Positions 1-9,726 are shown, counted from the stretch's first letter. The stretch: DNA of 64,000 nt from JAVJRN01 sp040218415 (GCA_040218415.1 JAVJRN010000041.1:1-64000); one strand, 5' to 3'. The notes: generated from the sequence alone by a model not told the origin. Made by a program: numbers and translations.

Positions 1-181
1 AACAAGGAGACCCTATCTCAAAACGTGCAAAATCACATGAAAATGCTACAGACTTGTCCTGCAAGGGTAATCAAATATTTTAACCATGAAAGCATCAATT
101 ATGCTGCCTAAATATAAATCAATCACCGCTGGGTTAATAGCTAAAAGTTTGATTACTTTGTAGCAATAACTTGATCGTAAT
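1..181. other. Upstream region of the first gene
   Basis: No gene is visible here. It presumably holds the promoter of the amidohydrolase gene; TTACTTTG at 153-160 is one mismatch from the Bacteroidetes -7 consensus TAnnTTTG, but I see no convincing -33 element. Confidence 0.3.
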
Positions 182-3100
182 ATGAAAAATATATTTGCAT
201 TCATTGCCTGCTGCTTTGCCATGAACCTTTCTGCCCAAGAATGGGACGTAAACACGCCTGTGGAGCCTTTCAAAGAAACTACCATTACCGTAGATGAAGG
301 TACCTGGATGAACTTGGATGTGAGTCCTGATGGAAAACAGATCGTTTTTGATCTGCTTGGCGATATCTACCTCATGCCTGTTTCGGGAGGAGATGCAAAG
401 CCTTTGCGCACAGGTCATGCCTATGAAGTGCAACCACGTTTTAGCCCGGATGGCAAGCAAATATCATTTACAAGTGATGCTGGCGGAGGAGACAACATCT
501 GGGTAATGGATGCCGATGGATCGGATGCAAAGCAGATCACCAAAGAAGATTTTAGGTTATTAAATAATGCAGTATGGACGCCCGATGGTCAGTATCTCGT
601 GGCTAGGAAACATTTCACTTCTGGGAGATCGCTGGGTGCAGGAGAAATGTGGATGTACCATATTTCTGGAGGTACAGGCATACAAATTACGAAACGCAAA
701 AATGACCAACAAGACGCTGGTGAGCCGTGGATCCAAGGAAATTTCATCTACTACAGTGAGGATGTATATCCCGGCGGCTATTTTCAGTACAACAAAGACC
801 CAAACAGCCAGATTTATGTCATCAAAAGATACGACAGAGAAACGGCCAAAACAGAAACCATAGTGAACGGCCCAGGCGGAGCAGCGCGCCCTCAAGTTTC
901 TCCCGATGGAAAAAAACTAGCCTTCGTCAGGCGGGTGCGTACCAAATCGGTGTTGTACATTCAAGACTTAGCCACTGGCATACAAACGCCAGTGTATGAC
1001 GAGCTTACCAAAGATCAGCAGGAGGCTTGGGCTATTTTTGGGGTGTACCCTAACTTCAATTGGCTACCAGATAATCAAACGATTATTCTCTATGCCAAAG
1101 GAAAAATCAGAAAGCTCAATACCACAACGGGCACAGCGGAAATCATTCCCTTCAAGGCAAGTGCTACACATAAAATCACGGATGCGCTGGTCTTCAAGCA
1201 AAACCCTGCGCCGGAAAAGTTCAATGTCAATGTGATTCGAAATGCAACCACTTCGCCAGATGGGAAGCTGCTCGCCTTCAATGCCGTCGGTCACATTTAC
1301 ACCATGAAATTACCAAAAGGCACTCCCAAACGCTTGACAAAATCAACGGATTTTGAGTTTGAACCCACCTTTTCACCTGACGGAAAATCCATTGTCTATG
1401 TCACCTGGAACGATGAGCAAAAAGGGTCAGTCATGAAAGTGCCGACGATTGGAGGTACGGCCAAAAAACTGACATCCGCCAAAGGAATTTACCGAACGCC
1501 CGCTTTTTCTCCAGATGGAAATACCCTTGTTTTCAGGAAAGATGATGGCGATGGAACACTCGGACATGGCTATACCATCAAATCAGGCATTTATACGGTT
1601 TCAGCCAATGGAGGCACGCCTACATTTGTCACGGAAGATGGAGAATTTCCAGCGTTTAATACCAAAGGAGACAGAATCTACCTTCAAACTGGCGGCTATT
1701 TATTTGGCAGCCTCGACAAGTCATATAAAAGTGTCAACCTTCAAGGTGAAAACGAAAAAGTACATTTTCATTCAAAATACACCAACCAATATGCCGTAAG
1801 TCCGGATGGAAAATGGTTGGCATTTGGAGAACTTTACGATGTGTATGTGATGCCGTTTTCGGATCATGGACAAGTATTTGAACTGACCGGAAGCACGAAA
1901 GCACTTCCGGTGACGAAAGTGGCCGATGATGCAGGAATCAACTTGCAATGGTCAGCTGACAACCAAAGTTTACACTGGACACTTGGCAATCAATACCATA
2001 CCGTAAATATCAAAGACTGCTTCACTTTTTTGGAAGGCTCTCCTGACAGTATTGGCGAGATCCCGAAGAAAACATTGACCATTGACTTGGAGATCGAATC
2101 CGATAAACCTTCGGGCATCATCGCATTTCAAGGCGCAAAAATCATTACCATGAATGGCGATGAAGTGATTGACAATGGCACGATTGTGATCAAAGAGAAT
2201 AAGATCATAGCAGTAGGTGAGCCTGCAGAAGTCTCCGTACCCAATGGCGCCAAAATCATTGATGTGACGGGGAAAGTGATCATGCCAGGAATCATCGATA
2301 CACATGCTCATTTGAGGGCTTTTCGCTACGGGCTGAGCCCACAAAAAGAGTGGACGTATTATGCCAATCTTGCTTTTGGTGTGACAGCTACTCATGACCC
2401 ATCGTCCAATTCAGAAACATCCATGTCACAATCAGAAATGGTGAAAGCGGGAGAAATGATCGGGCCGAGAATTTTCTCTACAGGCACCATTCTCTACGGT
2501 GCAGATGGCGATTTTAAAGCCGTGGTAAACAAGTATGAAGATGCGCAACACGCCATTACCAGAACCAAAGCTTACGGAACTTTTAGTGTAAAAAGCTACA
2601 ATCAACCACGACGAGAGCAGCGACAAATGATCATCAAGGCCGCTCGCGAAAATGAAATCATGGTATACCCTGAAGGTGGTTCTACCTTTTTTCATAACAT
2701 GACCATGGTACTCGATGGGCACACCAGCGTAGAGCATAATCTACCCATTGCTCCACTTTACAAAGATGTGATTAAGCTGTGGGGCGCCAGTAAAACGAGC
2801 AATACGCCTACCTTGATTGTGAACTATGGCGGAGTAAATGCAGAGTATTATTGGTACCAAAATACCAAGGTGTGGGAAAATGAAAAGCTCTTGAAATATA
2901 CACCGCGAGGTGTGGTGGACAGTCGCTCCCGACATAGAACGATGATACCGCAGGAAGAATACGACAATGGTCACATTCTCGTGTCACAATCGTGCAAAGC
3001 TTTGGCAGATGCTGGCGTAAAAATATGTGTTGGCGGACATGGACAGTTACAAGGACTTGGCGTACACTGGGAAATGTGGAACTTATCGCAAGGTGGCATG

Positions 3101-3427
3101 ACGAATATGCAAGTGCTTCGTGCGGCAACTATCCATGGTGCAGAATATATCGGCATGGGCGAATCGATGGGTTCATTGCAAGTGGGTAAATTGGCTGACT
3201 TGATTGTACTCGACGCAGATCCTTTGGAGGACATTCGCAATACAGAACATGTAAGCCACACGATGGTCAATGGACGCCTCTTCGAAACTGCTACGATGAA
3301 TGAAGTAGGCAACAATGAAAAGCAGAGAAGCAAGTTTTACTGGGAGCTCGACGGTTTCAATGACAACTTTCCGTGGCACGAAGAAAGTCACAGCTTCTTG
3401 GGCGCACATTGCACCTGCCAGCATTAA
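182..3427 (+). CDS. Secreted beta-propeller (PD40) amidohydrolase
   Basis: The 1081-residue protein starts with a signal peptide ending near SAQ (residue 19). Residues about 40-600 hold many TolB/PD40-type repeats, recognisable by recurring SPDGK motifs (DVSPDGKQIVF, FSPDGKSIVY), which form one or two beta-propellers. Residues about 650-1060 are an amidohydrolase-superfamily domain. The metal-binding HxH motif is in IIDTHAHLR (His708, His710), further histidines lie in DGHTSVEH and GGHGQL, and the typical terminal strand LADLIVLDADPLEDI closes the fold. Such propeller-amidohydrolases are common in Bacteroidetes and are thought to act on peptide-like or cyclic amide substrates in the periplasm; the substrate here cannot be read from sequence. 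The gene stands alone, with a repeat and TA module after it. The fold is sure, the specificity unknown. Confidence 0.88.
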   Translation: MKNIFAFIACCFAMNLSAQEWDVNTPVEPFKETTITVDEGTWMNLDVSPDGKQIVFDLLGDIYLMPVSGGDAKPLRTGHAYEVQPRFSPDGKQISFTSDAGGGDNIWVMDADGSDAKQITKEDFRLLNNAVWTPDGQYLVARKHFTSGRSLGAGEMWMYHISGGTGIQITKRKNDQQDAGEPWIQGNFIYYSEDVYPGGYFQYNKDPNSQIYVIKRYDRETAKTETIVNGPGGAARPQVSPDGKKLAFVRRVRTKSVLYIQDLATGIQTPVYDELTKDQQEAWAIFGVYPNFNWLPDNQTIILYAKGKIRKLNTTTGTAEIIPFKASATHKITDALVFKQNPAPEKFNVNVIRNATTSPDGKLLAFNAVGHIYTMKLPKGTPKRLTKSTDFEFEPTFSPDGKSIVYVTWNDEQKGSVMKVPTIGGTAKKLTSAKGIYRTPAFSPDGNTLVFRKDDGDGTLGHGYTIKSGIYTVSANGGTPTFVTEDGEFPAFNTKGDRIYLQTGGYLFGSLDKSYKSVNLQGENEKVHFHSKYTNQYAVSPDGKWLAFGELYDVYVMPFSDHGQVFELTGSTKALPVTKVADDAGINLQWSADNQSLHWTLGNQYHTVNIKDCFTFLEGSPDSIGEIPKKTLTIDLEIESDKPSGIIAFQGAKIITMNGDEVIDNGTIVIKENKIIAVGEPAEVSVPNGAKIIDVTGKVIMPGIIDTHAHLRAFRYGLSPQKEWTYYANLAFGVTATHDPSSNSETSMSQSEMVKAGEMIGPRIFSTGTILYGADGDFKAVVNKYEDAQHAITRTKAYGTFSVKSYNQPRREQRQMIIKAARENEIMVYPEGGSTFFHNMTMVLDGHTSVEHNLPIAPLYKDVIKLWGASKTSNTPTLIVNYGGVNAEYYWYQNTKVWENEKLLKYTPRGVVDSRSRHRTMIPQEEYDNGHILVSQSCKALADAGVKICVGGHGQLQGLGVHWEMWNLSQGGMTNMQVLRAATIHGAEYIGMGESMGSLQVGKLADLIVLDADPLEDIRNTEHVSHTMVNGRLFETATMNEVGNNEKQRSKFYWELDGFNDNFPWHEESHSFLGAHCTCQH

Positions 3428-3457
3428 ATGAAGGTGAAAATGTGATTATTGTATTTT

Positions 3458-3545
3458 TTACCCCAAAATCTGTGAGGCATGGGTCTGATTCAAAACCAAT
3501 CAAATCTCACCGAAAGAAGACCTGTGAGACATAGGTCATAGAGAT
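3458..3545 (+). repeat. TA-flanking repeat, copy A (upstream of HigBA-1)
   Basis: One of four related copies in the window, all on the plus strand and all next to TA genes. The shared core is GATTCAAAACCAATC followed by CACCGAAAG and then CCTGTGAGAC. The 3' part can fold into a short stem (ACCTGT/ACATAGGT with one G-T pair). The 5' block TTACCCCAAAATCTGTGA matches copies C and D. The 3' end (AGGTCAT) is like copy B, at the other side of the same TA module. Confidence 0.8.
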
Positions 3546-3734
3546 GCGAGCATTTGGACAACTTGAACGTAACATCAAGTGCATTAAGCAAGAGTAAAAA
3601 ACCGAACAGATGCAGTAAAAACGCAGATAACTGCGACGTGTGGTTTATATCCAGATGTTGCAAATTATAAAATTCCAAAAATTAGTTCTCGATTCGGGAA
3701 CCTTCATTACCTTCGCCTTACAAAAGCTGAGTGA

Positions 3735-4031
3735 ATGTATCGAGTTTTTTCAAAGCGGACTTTACGGGAATTTTGGGTAAAACATCCAGATTCAGAACAA
3801 TACCTGAAGACGTGGTATGAAACAGCAATTAACAGTCATTGGACGAGCCCATCCGAAGTCAAACAGAGTTATGCCAATGCATCAATTTTAAAAAACGGTA
3901 GGATTGTATTTAATGTAAAAGGAAATGATTACAGACTTGTCGTGAGATTCAACTTTGAGAAACAATGGATTTTTGTCCGGTTCATTGGAAGCCACTTAGA
4001 ATACAATAAAATAGACGCAAATAATGTATGA
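3735..4031 (+). CDS. higB: HigB-type toxin (mRNA interferase family)
   Basis: A 98-residue basic protein of the HigB_toxin family, in the RelE/ParE fold. The family normally starts MRVF/MYRVFSKRTL and has a central stretch like NGRIVFNVKGNDYRLVV and a C-terminal VRFIGSHLEYNKIDA; all three are visible. Members cleave mRNA on the ribosome and are neutralised by the HigA protein of the next gene. The toxin comes first, as usual for hig loci, and its TGA overlaps the antitoxin ATG (ATGA). The start at 3735 fits the family N-terminus. About 190 bp separate it from repeat copy A. Confidence 0.88.
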   Translation: MYRVFSKRTLREFWVKHPDSEQYLKTWYETAINSHWTSPSEVKQSYANASILKNGRIVFNVKGNDYRLVVRFNFEKQWIFVRFIGSHLEYNKIDANNV

Positions 4032-4402
4032 TTATGGAAATTCGAGCGATAAAAACAGAGGAAGATTATGATAAGGCACTATCACGATTAGACTTGCTAT
4101 TCGATGCTCCTTCTGACACCTTGGAAGGGGAAGAAGCTGAAATATTAGCTATCCTGATTGATGAATATGAAAAGAAAAACTATCCGATAGAGGCTCCAGA
4201 CCCAATAGAGGCAATTAAAATAAGGATGGAAGAAATGGGTTTACGCCAAATAGATTTGGTTGGCGTAATTGGAGGAAAAAGCAGAGTATCCGAAATCTTG
4301 AACAGAAAAAGAAAACTAACAGTGGATATGATCCGGAAATTATCGGAAAAGCTTAATATTTCAGCTCAAGCCTTGATCAGTGATTACCATATAGAAAAGT
4401 AA
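4028..4402 (+). CDS. higA: HigA-type antitoxin (XRE helix-turn-helix)
   Basis: A 124-residue protein with an acidic N-terminal half (EGEEAEILAILIDEYEKKNYPI) typical of the HigA that pairs with this HigB class. A C-terminal XRE helix-turn-helix covers about residues 65-120: IKIRMEEMGLRQIDLVGVI, then SRVSEILNRKRKLT. It should bind and neutralise HigB and repress the shared promoter. Start 4028 gives the ATGA overlap; an in-frame ATG two codons later (4034) is an equally plausible start. The pair is full length and looks intact. Confidence 0.87.
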   Translation: MIMEIRAIKTEEDYDKALSRLDLLFDAPSDTLEGEEAEILAILIDEYEKKNYPIEAPDPIEAIKIRMEEMGLRQIDLVGVIGGKSRVSEILNRKRKLTVDMIRKLSEKLNISAQALISDYHIEK

Positions 4403-4430
4403 AAAAACTTGGTAACACCACTCCAATATC

Positions 4431-4505
4431 AATAACCCACAGACTTGATTCAAAACCAACCTACGTTCACCGAAAGAAGGCCTGTGAGTTACAGGTCATG
4501 GAAAA
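4431..4505 (+). repeat. TA-flanking repeat, copy B (downstream of HigBA-1)
   Basis: It begins about 30 bp after the antitoxin stop. It shares GATTCAAAACCAA, CACCGAAAG and GCCTGTGAG with the other copies. Its 5' block TAACCCACAGAC is shared with copy D, the other downstream copy, and not with the upstream copies A and C. The 3' stem CCTGT/ACAGG is kept although its loop differs (GAGTT instead of GAG). Confidence 0.8.
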
Positions 4506-4619
4506 AAAGGTGTAATAATACTTAAAAAATGTTTGGAACAATTTTGATGACCTCATGTTTCCTAACCAATTAGAAAAGTAATGGCGTAGACTTCTGTAGT
4601 GCTTTCGTTTTTGCTTTTA

Positions 4620-4627
4620 TATATTTG
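4620..4627 (+). promoter_or_regulatory. Candidate Bacteroidetes -7 box
   Basis: TATATTTG is a perfect match to TAnnTTTG, 46 bp before the ATG of the following lipoprotein gene. No clear -33 TTTG is seen at the proper spacing, so the call rests on one element. Confidence 0.4.
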
Positions 4628-4673
4628 GCTTCTGCCATACGGAGCACAAGACATCCTCTAATTCCATAGCATT

Positions 4674-6047
4674 ATGAAATGCCTACTCTTCAAATTAACG
4701 CTCTCCTTTCTCCTCTTCTCTTGCGCAGATGAAGAGGAAAGCACAACACCCGAACCGGTGAATAATACCTATGCAGCGAGTGGACGCGTGACCGATAACA
4801 TGGGGAAAGTTATGGAAGGAGTCCAAATCTATTATACGCTTACTGACTGGGTCTTGACTGACAGTTTGGGCTACTGGAGCATCAACGATCTATTGGATGA
4901 ACATACCATCACTGCAAATTTTTCAAATTACACTTTCACTCCTTCAAAAATATCAGTCAAAGATTCAGTAAAAAATCTCGTTTTTATAGGAACTAGGACT
5001 AACATCGACGTGGAAAAGGAAGTATTCAATTGGTTTGACAACCAACAACTGGCTAATGGTCTGTGTGAAAGCGCGGAGAATGGAAATTTCGTCTCATTGT
5101 ATGACAATGCCCTAGCGGCAATGGTGTTTATGTTGAAAGACGATTTTACAAAAGCAGAAAAAATCTTTGATTTTTTTGATGGACAAATAGCAGCTGAGCT
5201 TACCCATGGGGTTGGTGGATTCGCTCAGTTTCGCGATGCAAACGGCACGCCTAATAACCATCGATGGATGGGCGACAATGCTTGGCTACTCATTGCACTG
5301 AATAATTATAAAAGTCGTACAGGTAAAAACACCTATGATCAACTTGCAGCAGCGCTAAGCCACTGGCTCATAAGTTTGCAAGATACCGACGGAGGCATCT
5401 TTGCGGGATACGACGCAGGTGGTGACCTGATCGATAATAAAGTCACCGAAGGAATGATCGATGCTTTCAATGCCATAGATGGTTACACCGATTTTCATGT
5501 GGAGTTACTTAACTATTTGGAGCTCGACCGATGGGATCCTGTCGATAAAAATCTGATGGCATGGCCTACCAATCCTAGATATATTTTTGCGATGGATGTG
5601 CATCCATGGAGTTATTTGATATTCGAGGATTATCCTGTTTCTGCGCTCACTAGTGCAGACCGCTACATAACCACCCAAACAGCCGCAAATGGTGTCCAAA
5701 TAACAGGCTATTGCTTCGATGAAGACAAAGATGCCGTCTGGCTTGAAGGCACAGGCCAAATGGCTGTTGCTTTTGCTATTGCGGGCATGGAGCAGGAGAA
5801 AGATCGCTTCTTAGGCGAAATGGAAAAGGTCATGATGCTGAGCACCACACACCCTAACTCAGCAGGTTTCCCCTATGCCAGCAATCGTGGTACACACTAC
5901 GGAGCGGAGCGGCTTTGGGAAGGTGCCGATACCGATATTGCCATCTCTGGTGGCGCCTGGTATTTATTCGCAAAATATGATTTCAATCCTTTTGCAATAG
6001 GTCGCGATAAAATGATCCCGAGCGAGCACAAATTTTGGTTGAATTGA
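4674..6047 (+). CDS. Lipoprotein with Ig-like and alpha/alpha-barrel domains
   Basis: The 457-residue protein has a lipoprotein signal (LLFSC, Cys17) followed by an acidic DEEEST stretch, as in surface lipoproteins of Bacteroidetes. Residues about 33-110 resemble a carboxypeptidase-regulatory-like domain (ASGRVTDNMGKVMEGVQIYY, then DSLGYWSI). The rest, about 120-440, is helical with repeated Trp/Gly/Asp motifs (RWMGDNAWLLIALNNY, QDTDGGIFAGYDAGG, YGAERLWEGADTD), like six-hairpin glycosidase or terpene-cyclase-type toroids. A role in handling glycans or glycopeptides is possible. I do not recognise a named family and see no certain catalytic residues. It has no operon partner. Confidence 0.65.
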   Translation: MKCLLFKLTLSFLLFSCADEEESTTPEPVNNTYAASGRVTDNMGKVMEGVQIYYTLTDWVLTDSLGYWSINDLLDEHTITANFSNYTFTPSKISVKDSVKNLVFIGTRTNIDVEKEVFNWFDNQQLANGLCESAENGNFVSLYDNALAAMVFMLKDDFTKAEKIFDFFDGQIAAELTHGVGGFAQFRDANGTPNNHRWMGDNAWLLIALNNYKSRTGKNTYDQLAAALSHWLISLQDTDGGIFAGYDAGGDLIDNKVTEGMIDAFNAIDGYTDFHVELLNYLELDRWDPVDKNLMAWPTNPRYIFAMDVHPWSYLIFEDYPVSALTSADRYITTQTAANGVQITGYCFDEDKDAVWLEGTGQMAVAFAIAGMEQEKDRFLGEMEKVMMLSTTHPNSAGFPYASNRGTHYGAERLWEGADTDIAISGGAWYLFAKYDFNPFAIGRDKMIPSEHKFWLN

Positions 6048-6350
6048 CTTGGCAGATTCGCTGGAAACTGTTGGTTTTTAAGACGACTAATACCTAAAGG
6101 GAAAAAGTCTATTTTGATCTTTTAAATCCGAACTCCAGTATTTACCGATGAGAAAATAATGTCCACCAAAAGTAAAAAATTATATATTCTCAGATGACTG
6201 AACAGCCAAACCGCGTTAGCAAATAATACAAAAACAGCACCCCTATCCTTTTAGCTGTTTCAAAAAAAAATAGCCTATTTAGTCTTAAAAATAGAAACAT
6301 ATCTTGAAGGTCTGACGTACTATTAATTCTTAAAACAAGAAAGATATACT
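6048..6350. other. Intergenic, nothing recognised
   Basis: About 300 bp of A/T-rich sequence. I see no gene, repeat copy or clear terminator; it should contain the promoter of the PadR-permease operon. Confidence 0.4.
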
Positions 6351-6674
6351 ATGAAAGGCTTTATTGGAGAATTTGAAGAGCTCGTACTACTCACTATTTG
6401 CAACCTGAATAAAGAAGCATATGGCGTTGCGATACTGAATGACATCATCAAAAGAGCCAATAGGAAATTGAGCATAGGCGCGCTGCACTCCACCCTCACT
6501 AGACTAGAGGAAAAAGGATATATCACTTCCTACTTGGGTGAACCGACCAATGAGCGTGGCGGCAGAAGAAAACGATACTTCGAACCTACGCAGCGTGCTA
6601 TTCAGGAATTAAACAATATGAAAGCACTCAGAGACGAACTTTGGGCTGGATCTAAAGTCAACCTTTCTCTATAA
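6351..6674 (+). CDS. PadR-family transcriptional regulator
   Basis: A 107-residue winged-helix protein. The PadR pattern is clear: FEELVLLTICNLNKEAYGVAI, the recognition-helix region LSIGALHSTLTRLEEKGYI and the wing GGRRKRYFEPT. The short C-terminus marks it as the small PadR subclass. Its stop overlaps the start of the permease gene (TAATG), so the two are co-transcribed and the regulator probably controls its own operon in response to a ligand or membrane stress. This PadR-permease pairing is frequent in Cytophagales. Confidence 0.9.
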   Translation: MKGFIGEFEELVLLTICNLNKEAYGVAILNDIIKRANRKLSIGALHSTLTRLEEKGYITSYLGEPTNERGGRRKRYFEPTQRAIQELNNMKALRDELWAGSKVNLSL

Positions 6675-9301
6675 TGAAATCTGGCAACCCACACCCACCA
6701 AAATTGGCTGACCGATTGCTACAATGGTTTGCCGGATCGGCTTATATGGAAGATTTGTTGGGCGATTTGGAGGAAACCTACGCCATAGATCATTCTGAAA
6801 AAGGAAAGCGCAAAGCAGACATAATCTATTGGCAACATGTACTTTCGATCATCTTATCGTATGCACTCAAAAGGCGTAAAAAAAATGCCTCCTACTCGTC
6901 ATACTTCTCTGATCATTCCCTCTCTATGTTCAACAATTACTTCAAAATAGCGTTTCGAAATTTTTCCAAACATAAGTTTTTCACCATCATCAATATCATT
7001 GGACTTGCACTTGGTATGTCCATAAGTTTACTCGTCCTTTCTATCACACTTGCGATCTACAAATCTGACGACCTGCAAGCAAACAAGGATAGAATTTTTC
7101 AAATCAATACATCCATTGTCGATGAAGAATTAAATACTAAAACCTATGGCTCTACTTTCCATGCCGTTGGCAATCACCTCGAAGGAAAATATCCATTTGT
7201 AGAAAGCGTCGTAAAAATTAAAAATGGTTTCAATCCTGAAATCAAACATCAAGGTGGAGAGATGAAATTTCATGGTTACTTCGCAGATCCTTCCTTTTTT
7301 GAAGTATTTAGCTTTCAAATGATCAGTGGAAATCCTCAAACCGCTTTATTAAAACCGTTTAGCATAGTACTTACCCAATCAGTTGCTAATAAACTCTTTA
7401 GAGACCAAGACCCCATTGGTCAAGTGGTAGAAACAAAAATGGGATCATTCAGCGTCACAGGTGTGATGGAAGACCTCAAACAAACCCATTTCTTATTCGA
7501 TGTTCTGGCCTCCTATCAATCGTTCGATCAACTTGAAACTATCACGAATCTCAAAACTGATTGGAACAACTACCGAGACAATTATGTGTACGCTCTGTTG
7601 AAGCCTGAAACCACGCAAAGCACGCTCACTGAGTCATTGGTTCAAACCTCTGGAATTGCATCAGAATTCAATCCAAACCAAACGATCAAGTTGGAGTCGG
7701 TCGCGTTAAAAGATGTTGTGCCCCGCTGGAATATCAGCAATGCGTTGGGCATTGGCTGGGATCAGCCTTCTCTAATTCTATTCATGTCTATCGGACTGCT
7801 CATTCTTCTCCCAGCAGTTTTCAATTACACTAATCTTTCGATTGCCAGAGCACTCAAGCGAGGCAAGGAAATAGGTATTCGAAAGGTTGTAGGGGCAGAA
7901 AAAAGACAAATTAAGGCGCAATTCATCATAGAAACTGTCCTGCTGTCCGTTATATCTCTGGTAGCATCTTTCTTCATATTTATACAACTTCAACGTGAAT
8001 TTCTAGATCTATTAAGAGCATCAGCAGTGATGGATACTTCCATTGACTTTGCACTTATTGGTACTTTTATTTTGTTTGCGGTGATTATTGGCCTACTTGC
8101 CGGCTTATTTCCTGCCACTTATTTTTCGCGATTAAACCCAATTCATACGCTAAAAGGAGGGTCATTGAACCAGTCTGCAAGTATTTCCCATATCAAAAAA
8201 GGGCTATTTGTCTTTCAATTTTTCATGTCTCTTGTTTTCATTATTGGCGTAAGTACGCTTACCAAAGAATACGCCTACGTACTGAATAAAAACCATGGTT
8301 TCGAATCAGAAAATACGCTGGCCATTCCATTTATTGACATAGACAAGCAGCTCGCGATCAATGAACTGGGCAGTCATCCTGATGTAAAATCAATCACAAC
8401 AACCTCTAGCTTACCGGGTATTCCATTGTCCACTATGACAGGTGTAACCCCGAACGAGATAGATACTTTTTCCGTCAAACAAATTTTTATTGGGGATGAT
8501 TTCATTGAGAATCTGAATATGAAGCTGGCCTGGGGAGACAGTAAGGATCTCAATAGATCTACCAAAAATCAAGAACTGGTGGTTGTCAATGAAACATTCA
8601 TGAAATCGGCCAGGGTTTTTAATTTTCGGCAGGATTCGCTCACCTTCACTTCGGAGGATGGTTCTAGGTGTAAAATTGTTGGGATTTTAAAGGATTTCAA
8701 TTTTGAACCTTTAGACCAAATGATTCAACCTTTGGTATTGAGACACTCCATATCGGAAAGCAAGTATGCACTTTTAACTATCCATTCTTCAGAAATCAAA
8801 AAAACAATAGATGAGCTAAATGCAATCTGGGCTGGTATCGATCAAACAGCTCATTTCGAATCTTCCTTCTTAGACGATGAAATCGAACAAGCCTATCACT
8901 TCTTGGCAGTTCAAATTAAGTTTTTTAGTTTTCTGAGTGCCTTTGCGATTAGTATTTCATGTCTGGGGTTATTGGGAATGGTCTCTTATACCACTGAAAA
9001 TAGAACCAAAGAGATCGCTATCCGAAAAATTATGGGGGCAAGCAACAAAAACCTGTACTATCTTCTTACCAACGATTTCGTAAAATTGATCTTGATCTCC
9101 TCAGCGATAGCCATTCCATTTTCCTACTTTTTCTATGATAAACTGTTCTTATATTTCGTTCTTCGTTACGGCAATGGACTTGGTGTGATAGAAGTGCTAG
9201 TGAGCATAGTCTTTCTGTTCTTAGTTGGATTTGCTTCCATATTTTGGCAAACTTCCAAAGTAGCCAAAACCAATCCAGCGCGTAACTTAAGGTATGAATA
9301 G
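6674..9301 (+). CDS. ABC transporter permease, double FtsX/MacB type
   Basis: An 875-residue membrane protein. The N-terminus (PKLADRLLQWFAGSAYMEDL, then LGDLEETY) is the soluble prefix found on permeases that follow PadR genes. Two copies of the MacB periplasmic domain plus FtsX membrane domain follow. Signature stretches are FKIAFRNFSKHKFFTIINII, RGKEIGIRKVVGAEKRQI and NRTKEIAIRKIMGASNKNLY; about eight membrane helices are predicted. The class exports peptides, lipids or lipoproteins or couples ATP use to periplasmic work. No ATPase subunit is encoded next to it. The stop is TAG, and the reading frame stays open for 47 more codons (see the remnant at 9302). Confidence 0.88.
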   Translation: MKSGNPHPPKLADRLLQWFAGSAYMEDLLGDLEETYAIDHSEKGKRKADIIYWQHVLSIILSYALKRRKKNASYSSYFSDHSLSMFNNYFKIAFRNFSKHKFFTIINIIGLALGMSISLLVLSITLAIYKSDDLQANKDRIFQINTSIVDEELNTKTYGSTFHAVGNHLEGKYPFVESVVKIKNGFNPEIKHQGGEMKFHGYFADPSFFEVFSFQMISGNPQTALLKPFSIVLTQSVANKLFRDQDPIGQVVETKMGSFSVTGVMEDLKQTHFLFDVLASYQSFDQLETITNLKTDWNNYRDNYVYALLKPETTQSTLTESLVQTSGIASEFNPNQTIKLESVALKDVVPRWNISNALGIGWDQPSLILFMSIGLLILLPAVFNYTNLSIARALKRGKEIGIRKVVGAEKRQIKAQFIIETVLLSVISLVASFFIFIQLQREFLDLLRASAVMDTSIDFALIGTFILFAVIIGLLAGLFPATYFSRLNPIHTLKGGSLNQSASISHIKKGLFVFQFFMSLVFIIGVSTLTKEYAYVLNKNHGFESENTLAIPFIDIDKQLAINELGSHPDVKSITTTSSLPGIPLSTMTGVTPNEIDTFSVKQIFIGDDFIENLNMKLAWGDSKDLNRSTKNQELVVVNETFMKSARVFNFRQDSLTFTSEDGSRCKIVGILKDFNFEPLDQMIQPLVLRHSISESKYALLTIHSSEIKKTIDELNAIWAGIDQTAHFESSFLDDEIEQAYHFLAVQIKFFSFLSAFAISISCLGLLGMVSYTTENRTKEIAIRKIMGASNKNLYYLLTNDFVKLILISSAIAIPFSYFFYDKLFLYFVLRYGNGLGVIEVLVSIVFLFLVGFASIFWQTSKVAKTNPARNLRYE

Positions 9302-9445
9302 TTTGGTTCATGCCTTTTGATTTCGGATAAATATCAACTGCCGAATCATAAGTCTTTACCACTTCCAAAAGGCCAAACATGGTATGATACGACCAAAACT
9401 TACGTTTATAATCTCGGTATAGGTTTCTATTTTCAGGGAAACTAA
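9302..9445 (+). pseudogene. C-terminal remnant of an outer-membrane beta-barrel protein (tentative)
   Basis: An open frame of 47 codons, in frame with the preceding permease, starts just after the TAG stop and ends at TAA 9443-9445. Its end (WYDTTKTYVYNLGIGFYFQG plus N) looks like the last strands of a Bacteroidetes outer-membrane barrel, with alternating aromatic residues. No start codon or upstream barrel is present. It may be the tail of a deleted gene, or chance; the neighbouring frameshifted barrel gene makes decay plausible. Confidence 0.35.
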
Positions 9446-9479
9446 AACATGGCAAAGCTAATCATCGATCAATCCCCCT

Positions 9480-9661
9480 GCTAGCACCAGCTTTTATCTC
9501 ATGTCAATAAAGATAGAATACATTTCACTTTGTTCCCCGTTGTGATTCATAGAAAGAAACACTATTTTGTCACACGAAACTGAAAGGCTTGATCGGATGG
9601 GAAATATTTAGCTCCGTCTGTGGAGCGATAAGTCTCGGGAATCAGATAGATAATAAAAAAT
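9480..9661 (+). repeat. Divergent ~180-bp direct repeat R1
   Basis: It aligns with 10441-10614 over its whole length with moderate identity; GCTARCACSAGCTTTTA, AAAGAAACA, TATTTTGTC, AAAGGCTTGATC and a final ATAAYAAAAAAT are shared. The stem AGGCTT (9585-9590) / AAGTCT (9630-9635) encloses a second hairpin GCTCC/GGAGC. In R2 the outer stem is AGGCTT/AAGCCT, so pairing is kept through a G-T pair. It lies just before the frameshifted outer-membrane gene. Confidence 0.65.
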
Positions 9662-9726
9662 ATAAAGTGCATAACATCTACTGCTTATAACTTTCTAGCC
9701 ATTATATACAAATAAATATTTCAATC

